A stretch of DNA of 7,659 nt from Methylococcaceae bacterium (GCA_003542275.1 DPKY01000032.1:1-7659), one strand, 5' to 3'. Numbered from the stretch's first letter, positions 1-7,290 are shown. The notes: generated by a model from the letters alone, not told the origin. Made by a program: numbers and translations.

Positions 1-84
1 CAAACACACCTCTCCCTCAATAGCGCAAGGGGCATATAGCGCGGCAGGATTTGGAATTTAGAGATGAGGTAAAAGGCAATTTTT

Positions 85-93
85 TGCTATAAT
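85..93 (+). promoter_or_regulatory. Extended -10 promoter upstream of the beta-RFAP-synthase-like gene
   Basis: A perfect TATAAT lies at 88-93, preceded by TG one base earlier (TGC at 85-87), which makes a classical extended -10 element. No good -35 is visible at the expected distance (around 65-70), which extended -10 promoters tolerate. Transcription would start near 100, giving a leader of about 35 bases to the ATG at 135. It would probably drive both the GHMP-fold gene and ispF. The call rests on motif match alone. Confidence 0.45.
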
Positions 94-134
94 GGTGGTC
101 TAAATTATTGACGTTTTCACTTCGTATTATTTTC

Positions 135-1091
135 ATGCTCTCTTTCTCATCGGTTTCTGTTACAGCCACTGCACGGCTACACATGGGTTTTTTAGATTTA
201 AGCGGGGCGCTACAGCGGCATTTTGGCAGTCTTGGCGTCGCCTTAAATGAACCCCTTACCCGCCTCACCTTCACCCGCGTAGCGCAACGTCAAATCAGTG
301 GCATAAAAAATGTGAGAATTGACCCGTATCTCACCCGCTTTTGCGAAACATTTGATGTCTCTGATGCTCTCCACATTGACGTCACACAAGCCATTCCTTC
401 ACACGTTGGCTTAGGCTCAGGCACGCAACTTGCCATCGCGCTAGGGGCGGGATTGAATGCGTTTTATGACTTGAAATTGAGTGTGCGTGACATTGCTGCC
501 GTGATGGATCGGGGGTTACGCTCGGGCATTGGCATTGCCATTTTTGAGCAAGGGGGTTTTGTTGTTGACGGTGGACGCGGTGAAAATACGCTCACGCCGC
601 CCATGCTTGCACGTTTTAATGTACCAGATACATGGCGATTTATTCTCGTTTTTGACCAGCGTGGCCAAGGTTTGCATGGCACAGCAGAAATTGAAGCGTT
701 TAAAAATCTCCCGCCCTTTCCCCGTACACAGGCTGAGCGCTTGAGTTATTTAATGTTAATGCAAGCGCTGCCGGCAATTGCCGAAGGTGATTTGACACGT
801 TTTGGCGAAGTCATTACCGAACTGCAACGCACCGTTGGCGAGCATTTTTCACCGGCACAGGGCGGCATTTTCACCAGCAAAGAGGTTGCACAAGCAATGC
901 ACTTTTTTCAACAACAAGGCGCGGTTGCTATTGGTCAAACATCGTGGGGGCCAACAGGTTTTTGTCTTGTCGAAGACGAGGATATCGCGGTAGCTTTTGT
1001 CAAACGCGCACAAACACGTTTTGCCTCCACGCCACTCACCTTTAACATCGTGAGCGCGAGAAATCATGGTGGTGAGATTCGCTTCACTTAA
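135..1091 (+). CDS. Beta-ribofuranosylaminobenzene 5'-phosphate synthase-like protein (GHMP fold)
   Basis: About 318 residues. The protein matches the beta-RFAP synthase family (COG1907, MptG-like), which in archaea and methylotrophic bacteria joins p-aminobenzoate or 4-hydroxybenzoate to PRPP with loss of CO2 and PPi, the committed step of methanopterin synthesis. Family signatures, numbered from the ATG at 135: [13 protein letters not shown] near residues 12-24, the GHMP-type glycine loop [11 protein letters not shown] at 88-98, [19 protein letters not shown] at 129-147, and [14 protein letters not shown] near 262-275. Length is normal for the family. The frame also opens at a TTG at 108, which has a GGTGG 9 bases upstream. 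I prefer ATG 135 because it leaves the usual short lead-in before the RLHMG motif and fits the predicted transcription start. ispF follows after 32 bases, so the two are probably cotranscribed. IspE, another GHMP protein and the enzyme before IspF, lacks these RLHMG and RSGIG motifs, so this is not IspE. The exact substrate in this organism is inferred only. Confidence 0.85.
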   Translation: MLSFSSVSVTATARLHMGFLDLSGALQRHFGSLGVALNEPLTRLTFTRVAQRQISGIKNVRIDPYLTRFCETFDVSDALHIDVTQAIPSHVGLGSGTQLAIALGAGLNAFYDLKLSVRDIAAVMDRGLRSGIGIAIFEQGGFVVDGGRGENTLTPPMLARFNVPDTWRFILVFDQRGQGLHGTAEIEAFKNLPPFPRTQAERLSYLMLMQALPAIAEGDLTRFGEVITELQRTVGEHFSPAQGGIFTSKEVAQAMHFFQQQGAVAIGQTSWGPTGFCLVEDEDIAVAFVKRAQTRFASTPLTFNIVSARNHGGEIRFT

Positions 1092-1123
1092 ACAAGCCTA
1101 ATGACTTGAGAGAACTTATTGAT

Positions 1124-1606
1124 ATGTTAAGAATTGGACAAGGTTACGATGTACACCGTTTTAATGACGGTAACGAAATCATTTTAGGGGGTGTTAAAAT
1201 CCCTTATGAACGTGGACTTGAGGCCCACTCCGATGGCGATGTGGTCTTGCACGCGCTTTGCGATGCGCTGCTTGGTGCATTAGCGATGGGGGATATTGGC
1301 AAACATTTTCCAGATACTGATGCACAGTTTAAAGGCGCCGATAGCCGTGTGTTACTTCGTCATGTTTATGGATTAGTGAAAGAAAAACAGTATCGTTTAG
1401 GAAATGCAGACATCACCATTATTGCCCAAGCCCCTAAAATGCTTCCTTACACAGAGAAAATGTGTCGCAATATAGCGGAAGATTTGGGCGTGCAACGTGA
1501 GCAAATCAACGTCAAAGCAACAACAACGGAAAAATTAGGATTTGAAGGCCGCAAAGAAGGCATTGCTGTGCAGGCTATTGTGTTACTTACAAAACATCAT
1601 GAATAA
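1124..1606 (+). CDS. ispF: 2-C-methyl-D-erythritol 2,4-cyclodiphosphate synthase
   Basis: This is IspF, the fifth enzyme of the cytoplasmic MEP isoprenoid pathway. It cyclises CDP-methylerythritol 2-phosphate to methylerythritol cyclodiphosphate with release of CMP, working as a trimer with a zinc ion between subunits. The 160 residues match the usual length (E. coli 159). Visible motifs are [11 protein letters not shown] at 3-13 with metal ligands Asp9 and His11, [10 protein letters not shown] at 34-43 with His35 and the third metal ligand His43, the FPDTD loop at 62-66, and ATTTEKLGF at 132-140 that contacts the cytidine. The frame runs back to a TTG at 1106, but the ATG at 1124 is chosen because IspF proteins start directly at RIGxGYDVH and a GAGAGA (1108-1113) sits about 10 bases before it. 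ispD, its usual neighbour in many proteobacteria, is not next to it here. The upstream partner is the beta-RFAP-synthase-like gene. Confidence 0.97.
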   Translation: MLRIGQGYDVHRFNDGNEIILGGVKIPYERGLEAHSDGDVVLHALCDALLGALAMGDIGKHFPDTDAQFKGADSRVLLRHVYGLVKEKQYRLGNADITIIAQAPKMLPYTEKMCRNIAEDLGVQREQINVKATTTEKLGFEGRKEGIAVQAIVLLTKHHE

Positions 1607-1633
1607 AGCGCTGGGGTGAATAGCATCGATAAA

Positions 1634-1666
1634 AATTGCTGTAATCTAGCCCAAATTACAGCAATT
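1634..1666 (-). terminator. Rho-independent terminator between ispF and the minus-strand gene
   Basis: A perfect 12-bp inverted repeat (arms 1634-1645 and 1655-1666, sequence AATTGCTGTAAT and its complement) encloses a 9-base loop. Read on the minus strand, the stem runs into a stretch of Ts (complement of 1631-1637) just after the stop codon of the gene at 1687, so it fits best as that gene's terminator. On the plus strand it begins 28 bases after ispF but is not followed by a T run, so it would be a weaker terminator for ispF. The stem is rather A/T-rich, which lowers certainty. Confidence 0.65.
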
Positions 1667-1686
1667 CGTTGTCACTTTGTACCCAA

Positions 1687-2421
1687 CTAGCCAAGAATTG
1701 CGCTGGCATTAGCGAGGTAGCTTTGAAGCCCCACGAGGTTAATGGCACCCGTTGTCGCATCAATATTGACCGCTGATGTTTGACCGTGGGCAATTTCTGT
1801 CCACACGCCATCATTGTTGTCATCACGAAACACATCAAAGCGATAATCGCCCGCCGTGCCAACAGCTTGCGTTTGCGTAATATACGCCACATTGTCCAAT
1901 GCCGTTTTCGTCAGCACAGCCGTTTGAGCCAGAGCGTCGCCATGATGATTGTTAAGCCCTGTGGTGTCTGCGGTGACAGTACCGTCTGCGTTGACCGTGA
2001 ATTTTTGTTGAAAAAGTCGTGCATCAGCAACTTTTGCCACCTGAATATCAAAATTTTTCACATACTGCTCATCACCGTCTTTATCGCTGTAAATACGCGT
2101 TGATACGACATTGCTATCACTGTTTGTTTGCTCAACGCTCAAGACCGCTTGCACATTTTTGTCATTGATGCCCACCGTGGTTTTAAATGTCGAGGTGGTT
2201 AAATCTATGGCTTTTGAGCGTGTATTTTCCACTTCGCTCATGCTTTGCACAGTGGATAAATCGCTGCTAAACGTAAACGTGTAATTATCGGTATGAAAAT
2301 CGCCACCTTTACCGTGCCCTGAAAAGGCATGATCATTTTGTTTTGCTAAAGACAATGGCGCTGCTGCGCCTTTTGCATTATTGCTGTGTGCTCCTTTTTC
2401 GTTATATTTAGACTTTGGCAT
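1687..2421 (-). CDS. Hypothetical protein with two calcium-loop-like DxDxDG segments
   Basis: I do not recognise a family for these 244 residues. The frame is real: AGGAG (2428-2432) sits six bases before the ATG, with a consensus-like promoter behind it and a terminator-like hairpin after the stop. The N-terminus is charged, Gly/His/Asn-rich and lacks a Sec signal peptide or any membrane segment. The body is rich in Asp, Asn, Thr and Val with no cysteine, and looks like beta-strands. Two stretches resemble EF-hand or dockerin-type calcium loops: SDKDGDEQY at 112-120 and RDDNNDGVWTEI at 199-210, though the usual twelfth-position Glu is absent in both. Each follows an alternating hydrophobic strand (STRIY, YRFDVF) and precedes a VNxD segment (143-146, 218-221), which suggests an internal duplication (about 92-156 and 179-232). 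Such features are common in extracellular or surface proteins, and signal-less ones are often type I exported, but no clear RTX repeats or export genes are seen. Export and calcium binding are inference. Confidence 0.8.
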   Translation of the reverse strand: MPKSKYNEKGAHSNNAKGAAAPLSLAKQNDHAFSGHGKGGDFHTDNYTFTFSSDLSTVQSMSEVENTRSKAIDLTTSTFKTTVGINDKNVQAVLSVEQTNSDSNVVSTRIYSDKDGDEQYVKNFDIQVAKVADARLFQQKFTVNADGTVTADTTGLNNHHGDALAQTAVLTKTALDNVAYITQTQAVGTAGDYRFDVFRDDNNDGVWTEIAHGQTSAVNIDATTGAINLVGLQSYLANASAILG

Positions 2422-2450
2422 AAAAAACTCCTAGGTGATGTAAGAAATAA

Positions 2451-2504
2451 ACATGGGAAAATATCCCACTCGCGGAAAATAATATGTGGGATATTTTCCC
2501 ATGT
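2451..2504. promoter_or_regulatory. Twin inverted operators (19-bp perfect inverted repeat)
   Basis: Bases 2451-2469 and 2486-2504 are perfect reverse complements, 19 of 19, separated by 16 bases that hold the -10. Each arm is itself an imperfect palindrome with the core TGGGA-N5-TCCCA (2454-2468 and 2487-2501). The core centres are 33 bases apart, close to three helical turns, which puts both on the same face of the DNA. One core fills the promoter spacer and touches the -35; the other covers roughly +3 to +20 of the transcript. Because the upstream arm is not transcribed from this promoter, an RNA hairpin between the arms is unlikely, and paired repressor sites are the simpler reading. I cannot name the regulator. 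No regulator gene is in the window. Confidence 0.7.
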
Positions 2505-2507
2505 CAA
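2479..2507 (-). promoter_or_regulatory. Promoter of the hypothetical gene, spacer filled by a palindrome
   Basis: On the minus strand a perfect TTGACA (2507 down to 2502) is followed by exactly 17 bases and then TATTAT (2484 down to 2479), one mismatch from TATAAT. Transcription would start near 2472, about 50 bases before the ATG at 2421. The 17-base spacer is made of the palindrome TGGGAAAATATCCCA plus two bases, so a protein bound there would exclude RNA polymerase. A second TTGACA lies upstream at 2539-2534, but only a poor -10 follows it. Confidence 0.75.
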
Positions 2508-2560
2508 TAATTTTCTGCAGCTACTAAGAAAAATGTCAAGATTTAAGCAGAATCAATCTC

Positions 2561-2602
2561 ATCGCCTGCCTTGATAAATCAGGCGATAGGGTCGATTTTT
2601 TT
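2561..2602 (+). terminator. Hairpin followed by a T run, no obvious gene to terminate
   Basis: A perfect 8-bp G/C-containing stem (ATCGCCTG at 2561-2568, CAGGCGAT at 2580-2587) has an 11-base loop and is followed, after eight bases, by seven Ts at 2596-2602. The gap between stem and T run is longer than in a typical intrinsic terminator. No plus-strand gene ends upstream, so it would have to insulate the receptor gene from read-through or end a short unannotated RNA. It may simply be a chance hairpin. Confidence 0.3.
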
Positions 2603-2612
2603 ATTTCAACAT

Positions 2613-2638
2613 TAAAATATTGCGTAAATTGCCGATAG
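2613..2638 (+). promoter_or_regulatory. Sigma-28 (FliA)-type promoter for the chemoreceptor gene
   Basis: GCCGATAG at 2631-2638 matches seven of eight bases of the sigma-28 -10 consensus GCCGATAA, and TAAA at 2613-2616 lies 14 bases upstream, one short of the usual 15. Class III flagellar and chemotaxis genes are commonly transcribed by this sigma factor, and the next gene downstream on this strand is a chemoreceptor. The leader would be about 120 bases long. No convincing sigma-70 promoter is seen between here and the ATG at 2764. Confidence 0.6.
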
Positions 2639-2763
2639 AGCGAAAAACGGATTGATGTGAAAATTTATCTAAAACAAAACGCTAAAGTACACTACACTAC
2701 TGAAAATATAAAAAACGCGATATTTTGCGCTACCTTTAACACACTGTGCCTAATGAATGATTT

Positions 2764-4959
2764 ATGAAAATTAATATGCCCGTAACAAATAATGAAATTG
2801 TCATGAAGAATGGCAGCATTCTGGTTACACGAACGGATTTGCAAGGTAAAATTCTTTACGCTAATGATGAGTTTTTGAAGATAAGTGGCTATACTCGCGC
2901 TGAAATTATTGGTAAAGACCATAATATTATTCGCCACCCAGATATGCCCCCCGAGCTCTTTGATGATTTGTGGAAAACGGTCAAAGCCATGCGTCCATGG
3001 GCTGGCGTTATCAAAAATCGGGCGAAATCAGGCGACTTTTATTGGGTTCATGCCAATATTATCCCACAGTTTGAAAAAGGAAAATTAGTTGGCTATCTCT
3101 CCGTACGCTACGAACCCAAGCAAGCCGAGTTAGCGCAGGCTCAAACGTTGTATCGTGACGTTAAAAATAAAACCAAAACGTTCAATCCAACCGGTGTGAA
3201 AGCGTTATTGAGATACGTCTGTGATTTTTCAATTTGGACAAAAACGTCCTTTACACTGCTTGCCTTCTCAGTGCCAACGGCCACATTAAGTTATCAATAC
3301 TACCAAGCGGGGAATTATCTGGCCCTTGGCGGCATCGTTTTTGCCGCAACGACAGGGGCATTGATTAACGTGAGCATCATTAACGAATTCAATAAGACGT
3401 TAGACAAAAGCGTGGGTATTTTTTACCGTTTATCGGGCAAGAGCTTTGGAAATAAATTTGATTTGAAAAAAAGCGGCGTGATTGGCGATTTTTATCGCGG
3501 CTTGTTTTCGATGGACGTGAGTTTGAGTTTGGATATTGCCGAATCAAAACGCCTTCATGCCGAGTCACTTCGCATTAACAATGCCTTAGACAATGTACAT
3601 TCGGCGGTTTTAGTGGCGGATAATAATTTCGATATTATCTACATCAACGAAAGTGCTAAATCACTCTTTAAAAATGCAGAAAGTGATATCAAAACGCAAT
3701 TACCGCATTTTGACGTAGAAGCACTGCTGGGTGCGAATATGGTTTTATTCAATATTTTATCGCCCGAGGCACAACGCAAAAAAATGCAAGGACTCACCGA
3801 ATTTTTCACTGAAGAGCACGTTATTGCAGGTCGTCACCTTAGCGTGATTACCAATCCTGTGCTGGATAAAAGCGGTGAGCGTTTAGGTTTTGTTGCCGAG
3901 TGGGTCGATAAAACCATTGAAGTGCGTGCTATTCAAGAAATTTCGGACATTGTACAAGCCGCCGCGCAAGGCAACTTTGATCGACGCATTAACGAAACAG
4001 ACCGCGACGGGTTTATTTTGGAATTGATTAAAAATATCAACAAACTCATCAATACCAGCTCAGTTGGCTTAAATGAGGTAGCGCGTGTACTGGATGCTCT
4101 CTCGCGCGGCGATTTAACCAAAACCATTAGCAATAACTATTTTGGTATGTTTGGTCAACTCAAAGATGACGCGAACTCAACAGTGGAAAAATTGCGCGAG
4201 GTGATCTATCAAATTCAAGTCGCCACGGGAACGATTAACACCAGTGCGAAAGAAATTGCCTCTGGCAATAATGATTTATCGCATCGCACTGAAAAACAAG
4301 CAGCCAGCCTAGAGCAAACAGCGGCTAGTATGCAGGAGTTAACCTCAACGGTACAAAATAACAGTGAGAATGCACAACACGCTAATTTACTGGCTGCGGG
4401 CGCTTCAGATATTGCTAGTCAAGGCGTTCTAGTGGTGCGTCAAGTCGTCAAAACGATGGACGATATTACCGAGGCGTCCAGAAAAATTGTCGACATCATT
4501 TCTGTCATTGATGGCATTGCGTTTCAAACCAACATTCTCGCCCTCAATGCCGCCGTTGAAGCAGCGCGAGCGGGCGAACAAGGGCGCGGATTTGCTGTTG
4601 TCGCCAGTGAGGTACGCAATCTTGCGCAACGCGCTGCAGCGGCGGCGGGCGAAATTAAAAACCTCATTGGGGATTCGGCAGAAAAAGTGGAAGACGGCAC
4701 GCAATTGGTTGCAAAAGCGGGTAAAACCATGGAGGAAATCGTACAAGCCATTGAAAATGTAACAACCATTATGTCGGAAATCAGCTCAGCTTCAACAGAG
4801 CAAACAATGGGCATAGAGCAAATTAACAATGCGATTGGCCAAATGGATGACGTCACGCAACAAAATGCTGCACTGGTTGAGCAAGCCGCTGCCGCCGCTG
4901 AAACCTTAGAAGATCAAGCGCAAAGTTTAGCGACGACAGTGAGATACTTTGAATTGTAA
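2764..4959 (+). CDS. Aer-type PAS methyl-accepting chemotaxis protein (energy/redox taxis)
   Basis: A 731-residue inner-membrane chemoreceptor. The N-terminal PAS domain (about 8-118) aligns without gaps to E. coli Aer, an FAD-binding redox sensor. Asn34, His53, Arg57, His58, Asp60 and Trp79 in the NIIRHPDMP and PWAGVIKNR segments are all present at Aer numbering, so FAD binding is likely. Two hydrophobic segments (about 159-178 and 183-206) form a membrane hairpin with almost no periplasmic part. Then come a second, non-Aer PAS-like domain (about 271-385, [25 protein letters not shown]), HAMP-like linkers (about 390-480) and the cytoplasmic signalling helices. The CheA/CheW-binding tip is around 578-622 ([37 protein letters not shown]). 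There is no C-terminal NWETF-type tether for CheR. It ends in a TAATG overlap with the next gene. No strong ribosome site precedes ATG 2764, and Met5 (2776) is an alternative start. Assignment as a chemoreceptor is certain; the redox ligand is inferred from the Aer match. Confidence 0.95.
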   Translation: MKINMPVTNNEIVMKNGSILVTRTDLQGKILYANDEFLKISGYTRAEIIGKDHNIIRHPDMPPELFDDLWKTVKAMRPWAGVIKNRAKSGDFYWVHANIIPQFEKGKLVGYLSVRYEPKQAELAQAQTLYRDVKNKTKTFNPTGVKALLRYVCDFSIWTKTSFTLLAFSVPTATLSYQYYQAGNYLALGGIVFAATTGALINVSIINEFNKTLDKSVGIFYRLSGKSFGNKFDLKKSGVIGDFYRGLFSMDVSLSLDIAESKRLHAESLRINNALDNVHSAVLVADNNFDIIYINESAKSLFKNAESDIKTQLPHFDVEALLGANMVLFNILSPEAQRKKMQGLTEFFTEEHVIAGRHLSVITNPVLDKSGERLGFVAEWVDKTIEVRAIQEISDIVQAAAQGNFDRRINETDRDGFILELIKNINKLINTSSVGLNEVARVLDALSRGDLTKTISNNYFGMFGQLKDDANSTVEKLREVIYQIQVATGTINTSAKEIASGNNDLSHRTEKQAASLEQTAASMQELTSTVQNNSENAQHANLLAAGASDIASQGVLVVRQVVKTMDDITEASRKIVDIISVIDGIAFQTNILALNAAVEAARAGEQGRGFAVVASEVRNLAQRAAAAAGEIKNLIGDSAEKVEDGTQLVAKAGKTMEEIVQAIENVTTIMSEISSASTEQTMGIEQINNAIGQMDDVTQQNAALVEQAAAAAETLEDQAQSLATTVRYFEL

Positions 4960-5516
4960 TGCCGCGTTGCTTTCTTAGCGTTGTGCTGTGGTTGTGCCTC
5001 ACGGCGACAGCGTTTGCGAACAATTTCGCCGCAGAAGTGAAACATATCGACGTGAGCCGTCAAGATGGGTATTATTTTTTGGCCGCTGATTTGGAATACC
5101 ATCTCAGCACGCAAGCTAAAGAAGCCCTCCACAACGGCGTGCCGCTGTTTTGGCAGGTGAAAGTACGTCTAAAACAAGTACATACTTATTGGTGGGATAA
5201 AATTTTATTAAAATACACCTTGCGCTACCAACTGCAATATCATGCGCTATTGAATATGTATAGGGTGAAAAACGACAATACGGGGGACGTGCGTAATTTT
5301 TCAACCCTCTCTGCCGCACTTGACAGTATGGCAATCATTCGTGGTTTACCACTGGTGAGTGCAAACAATGTGCATCCCACGCAGTCCTACGCGGTGGCAA
5401 TCAAAATTCTTTTTCAAAAAGATCAACTGCCTCTGCCACTACAAATGCAAATCATTGCTAATCCGCAGTGGCAATTATCCAGTGGTTGGACGGATTGGGC
5501 ATTTAATGCCCGATAA
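4959..5516 (+). CDS. DUF4390 exported protein
   Basis: A 185-residue protein of the DUF4390 family, whose molecular role is not known. The first 20 residues form a Sec signal peptide (Arg3, hydrophobic core, AFA cleavage site before Asn21) without a lipobox, so the mature protein should be periplasmic. The rest shows the family pattern: PLFWQVKVRLKQ at 62-73, the YWWDK segment at 77-81, LRYQLQYHALLNMYRV at 88-103, FSTLSAALDSM at 114-124, and the C-terminal PLQMQIIANPQWQLSSGW near 160-177. Its ATG shares one base with the stop of the chemoreceptor gene (TAATG). No good ribosome site is seen, so translation probably depends on coupling to the receptor. In many betaproteobacteria this family lies between rsmB and ntrY/ntrX, so this neighbourhood is unusual. 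Its 3' end overlaps the convergent HAD gene by 14 bases. Confidence 0.9.
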   Translation: MPRCFLSVVLWLCLTATAFANNFAAEVKHIDVSRQDGYYFLAADLEYHLSTQAKEALHNGVPLFWQVKVRLKQVHTYWWDKILLKYTLRYQLQYHALLNMYRVKNDNTGDVRNFSTLSAALDSMAIIRGLPLVSANNVHPTQSYAVAIKILFQKDQLPLPLQMQIIANPQWQLSSGWTDWAFNAR

Positions 5517-6159
5517 AGTGTTGTCTTAATTGCGAGGGAGCGGCAAGGCAATGCAGCGGTTTGTAGTCATAAAGCGCCTGTGCGTCATGTGAACCACTTG
5601 CTACGCCAACGGATGCTACCCCCGCATTGAGTGCCATTTGCAAATCATGCGTCGAGTCCCCTACCATCAGTGTACGCGATGGCGGCACATTGAGGTGCGC
5701 CATAATCTCTTCAAGCATTTTTGGATGCGGTTTTGATTGCGTCTCATCTGCGCAACGCGTTATGGAAAATAAGTCCGCTGTCCCTGTCGCGCGTAAAGCC
5801 TCATCTAAACCTTCGCGTGTTTTACCTGTTGCAATGGCTAATTGATAGCCTTGATTTTTTAACGCTTCAAGCATTTCGTAAACGCCAGTAAATAAATCAT
5901 CTCGACTCATTTTCTTTGAAAAATAAGCCGTTTCATAGCGTTCAACTAACGCGTGAACTTCCTCTTCATTGGCATCAGGAAATAATGCGGCAATGGCTTT
6001 TTCAATGCTGAGGCCGATAACATCTTTTGCTAATTGATAATCTGGAGTGGGATGACGTGTTTCATTAGCGGCATTTTGCAAACACCGCGCAATCCAGTCA
6101 ATTGAATCGACTAATGTACCGTCCCAATCGAAAATAATTAAATCAAAGCGGTTTTTCAT
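5503..6159 (-). CDS. HAD-IA family phosphatase (phosphoglycolate phosphatase-like)
   Basis: A cytoplasmic HAD-superfamily hydrolase of 218 residues. Motif I is FDWDGTLVDS at 10-19 with nucleophile Asp11 and acid/base Asp13. Motif II is the Thr in LAIATGK near 111, motif III Lys143 in SKPHP, and motif IV GDSTHD at 167-172 with the metal-binding acidic pair Asp168/Asp172. A helical C1 cap between motifs I and II (about 20-85) places it in subfamily IA with Gph-like enzymes. The substrate cannot be read from sequence. An in-frame TTG at 6177 would add six residues. ATG 6159 is preferred as it starts right before the KNRFDLIIFDWDGT strand. It overlaps the end of rluC by 17 bases, so the two form an operon, an arrangement also known in pseudomonads. 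Its tail overlaps the DUF4390 gene by 14 bases with no terminator between. Confidence 0.92.
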   Translation of the reverse strand: MKNRFDLIIFDWDGTLVDSIDWIARCLQNAANETRHPTPDYQLAKDVIGLSIEKAIAALFPDANEEEVHALVERYETAYFSKKMSRDDLFTGVYEMLEALKNQGYQLAIATGKTREGLDEALRATGTADLFSITRCADETQSKPHPKMLEEIMAHLNVPPSRTLMVGDSTHDLQMALNAGVASVGVASGSHDAQALYDYKPLHCLAAPSQLRQHFIGH

Positions 6160-7111
6160 TTTGTAATAAAATCTCAAGTTGTGGGGGAAGTGGCGCGTGA
6201 ATTTTCATTGCCACCCCTGTTGTAGGATGCAAAAAATGCAATGTTTTTGCGTGTAAAAACATACGCTTATAACCTTTTTGTTTAAAAAACAAATTCGTGT
6301 CATCTTGGCCGTAGCGTTCATCACCAATAATGGGATGCCCAAGGTGTAGCGCATGGACACGAATTTGATGGGTGCGCCCTGTTTTAGGTGCCGCTTCAAC
6401 GAGCGTGGCGATGTCAAAACATTTTAAACGGGTAAAGGTTGTCTGAGCTTCTTTGCCGTGTGCGCTAATGGACACCATACGCTCACCACTCTTGGCGTTA
6501 TTTTTAAGCAAGGGGGCATTGACCACAAATTTTTGTTTTTTCCATTGCCCAGCTAGCAGCGCAATATAGGTTTTTTGTACTTGATTATCGCGGAAAATCG
6601 TATGAAACGCGCGTAGCGCACTGCGTTTTTTCGCAATAACAAGGCAACCTGAGGTGTCTTTATCTAAGCGATGCACCAATTCTAAAAAATGTGCGTCAGG
6701 ACGCAGTAAACGTAAGCCTTCAATAATGCCTGAACTCACGCCACTGCCACCATGCACAGCAAAGCCTGCGGGTTTGTTGATAATTAAAAATCCCTCATCT
6801 TCGTATAAAACGCTCTGCTCAAGGGCTTGCTTTAAATTGGGCGCCACAAACACCGCCTCAGTGCGCTCGGCGAGTCGCATAGGTGGAATGCGAACGCTAT
6901 CGCCAGTCACTAAACGATAGCTCACGTCCACACGCCCTTTATTGACGCGCACCTCGCCTTTGCGCACAATGCGATAAATATGGCTTTTTGGCACGCCTTT
7001 TAAGCGGGTAATTAAAAAATTATCCAGCCTTTGTCCGTGATGTTCTTCAGTAATTTCCACCTGCACCACTTGTGTGGGCGGTGGCAACGGTTGTCCTTGA
7101 GTTGGATTCAT
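6143..7111 (-). CDS. rluC: 23S rRNA pseudouridine synthase RluC
   Basis: A 322-residue pseudouridine synthase of the RluA/RluC/RluD family, which in E. coli as RluC isomerises uridines 955, 2504 and 2580 of 23S rRNA (E. coli protein 319 residues). An N-terminal S4 RNA-binding domain covers about 26-76 (GQRLDNFLITRLKGVPKSHI onward). The catalytic domain carries the hallmark HRLDKDTSG at 147-155 with catalytic Asp150, the strand KTYIALLAG at 180-188, and the KTGRTHQIRVHALHLGHPIIGDERYG region at 243-268. Identification as RluC rather than RluA/RluD rests on length, the S4 domain and the divergent rne gene, which is the E. coli layout. The ATG at 7111 has no clear ribosome site, and the first 15 residues are Pro/Gln-rich and variable. 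I see no convincing minus-strand promoter. The HAD gene follows in overlap. Confidence 0.93.
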   Translation of the reverse strand: MNPTQGQPLPPPTQVVQVEITEEHHGQRLDNFLITRLKGVPKSHIYRIVRKGEVRVNKGRVDVSYRLVTGDSVRIPPMRLAERTEAVFVAPNLKQALEQSVLYEDEGFLIINKPAGFAVHGGSGVSSGIIEGLRLLRPDAHFLELVHRLDKDTSGCLVIAKKRSALRAFHTIFRDNQVQKTYIALLAGQWKKQKFVVNAPLLKNNAKSGERMVSISAHGKEAQTTFTRLKCFDIATLVEAAPKTGRTHQIRVHALHLGHPIIGDERYGQDDTNLFFKQKGYKRMFLHAKTLHFLHPTTGVAMKIHAPLPPQLEILLQNEKPL

Positions 7112-7244
7112 GAATGCGTGAAAAGAATTAAGTTAAATTTACCGTACCGTGTACAATGTTGCGCTTTTTTGTAAAATAGTAGAAAACGAAAATTGACTAA
7201 AAGAACTGCCCATTTTAATTGCAATGCAAAAAAAGCGTTAATTT

Positions 7245-7290
7245 ATCTTACAAGGCAAGTGAACTTCAAATTGAAGTCAAACCGTAAGAT
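7245..7290. repeat. Nested inverted repeats over the rne promoter
   Basis: The 15-bp perfect palindrome ACTTCAAATTGAAGT (7263-7277) lies inside a second inverted repeat, ATCTTAC at 7245-7251 and GTAAGAT at 7284-7290. The right half of the inner palindrome contains the proposed rne -35 hexamer (TTGAAG, 7271-7276), so a dimeric regulator bound here would compete with RNA polymerase. This DNA lies upstream of the predicted start site and is probably not transcribed as part of the rne leader. The regulator is unknown and the symmetry could be fortuitous. Confidence 0.4.

Noticed and set aside
1..61. Short open frames at the left edge: one on the plus strand ending in TAG at 59-61, and one on the minus strand with an ATG at 35-33.
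   Set aside because: Each has at most about 20 codons, no recognisable motif and no ribosome site. Either could be the edge of a neighbouring gene, but the sequence cannot decide.
17..274. An 85-codon minus-strand frame.
   Set aside because: It is antisense to the start of the well-supported GHMP-fold gene, has basic low-information composition and no ribosome site.
1780..2103. A 107-codon plus-strand frame opposite the hypothetical gene.
   Set aside because: The minus-strand gene has a ribosome site, promoter and terminator, whereas this frame has none and its Cys/Ile/His-rich translation looks like a shadow.
2682..2698. Short TACAC-like iterations upstream of the chemoreceptor.
   Set aside because: There are only two to three imperfect units, too few to call a repeat or an operator.
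4429..4856. Long minus-strand frames of 105 and 110 codons opposite the chemoreceptor.
   Set aside because: They mirror the conserved MCP signalling domain and reflect its codon bias; no family resemblance is seen in translation.
7219..7229. An 11-bp palindrome TTGCAATGCAA in the rluC-rne spacer.
   Set aside because: It is short, A/T-rich and not placed against a clear promoter element, so chance is likely.
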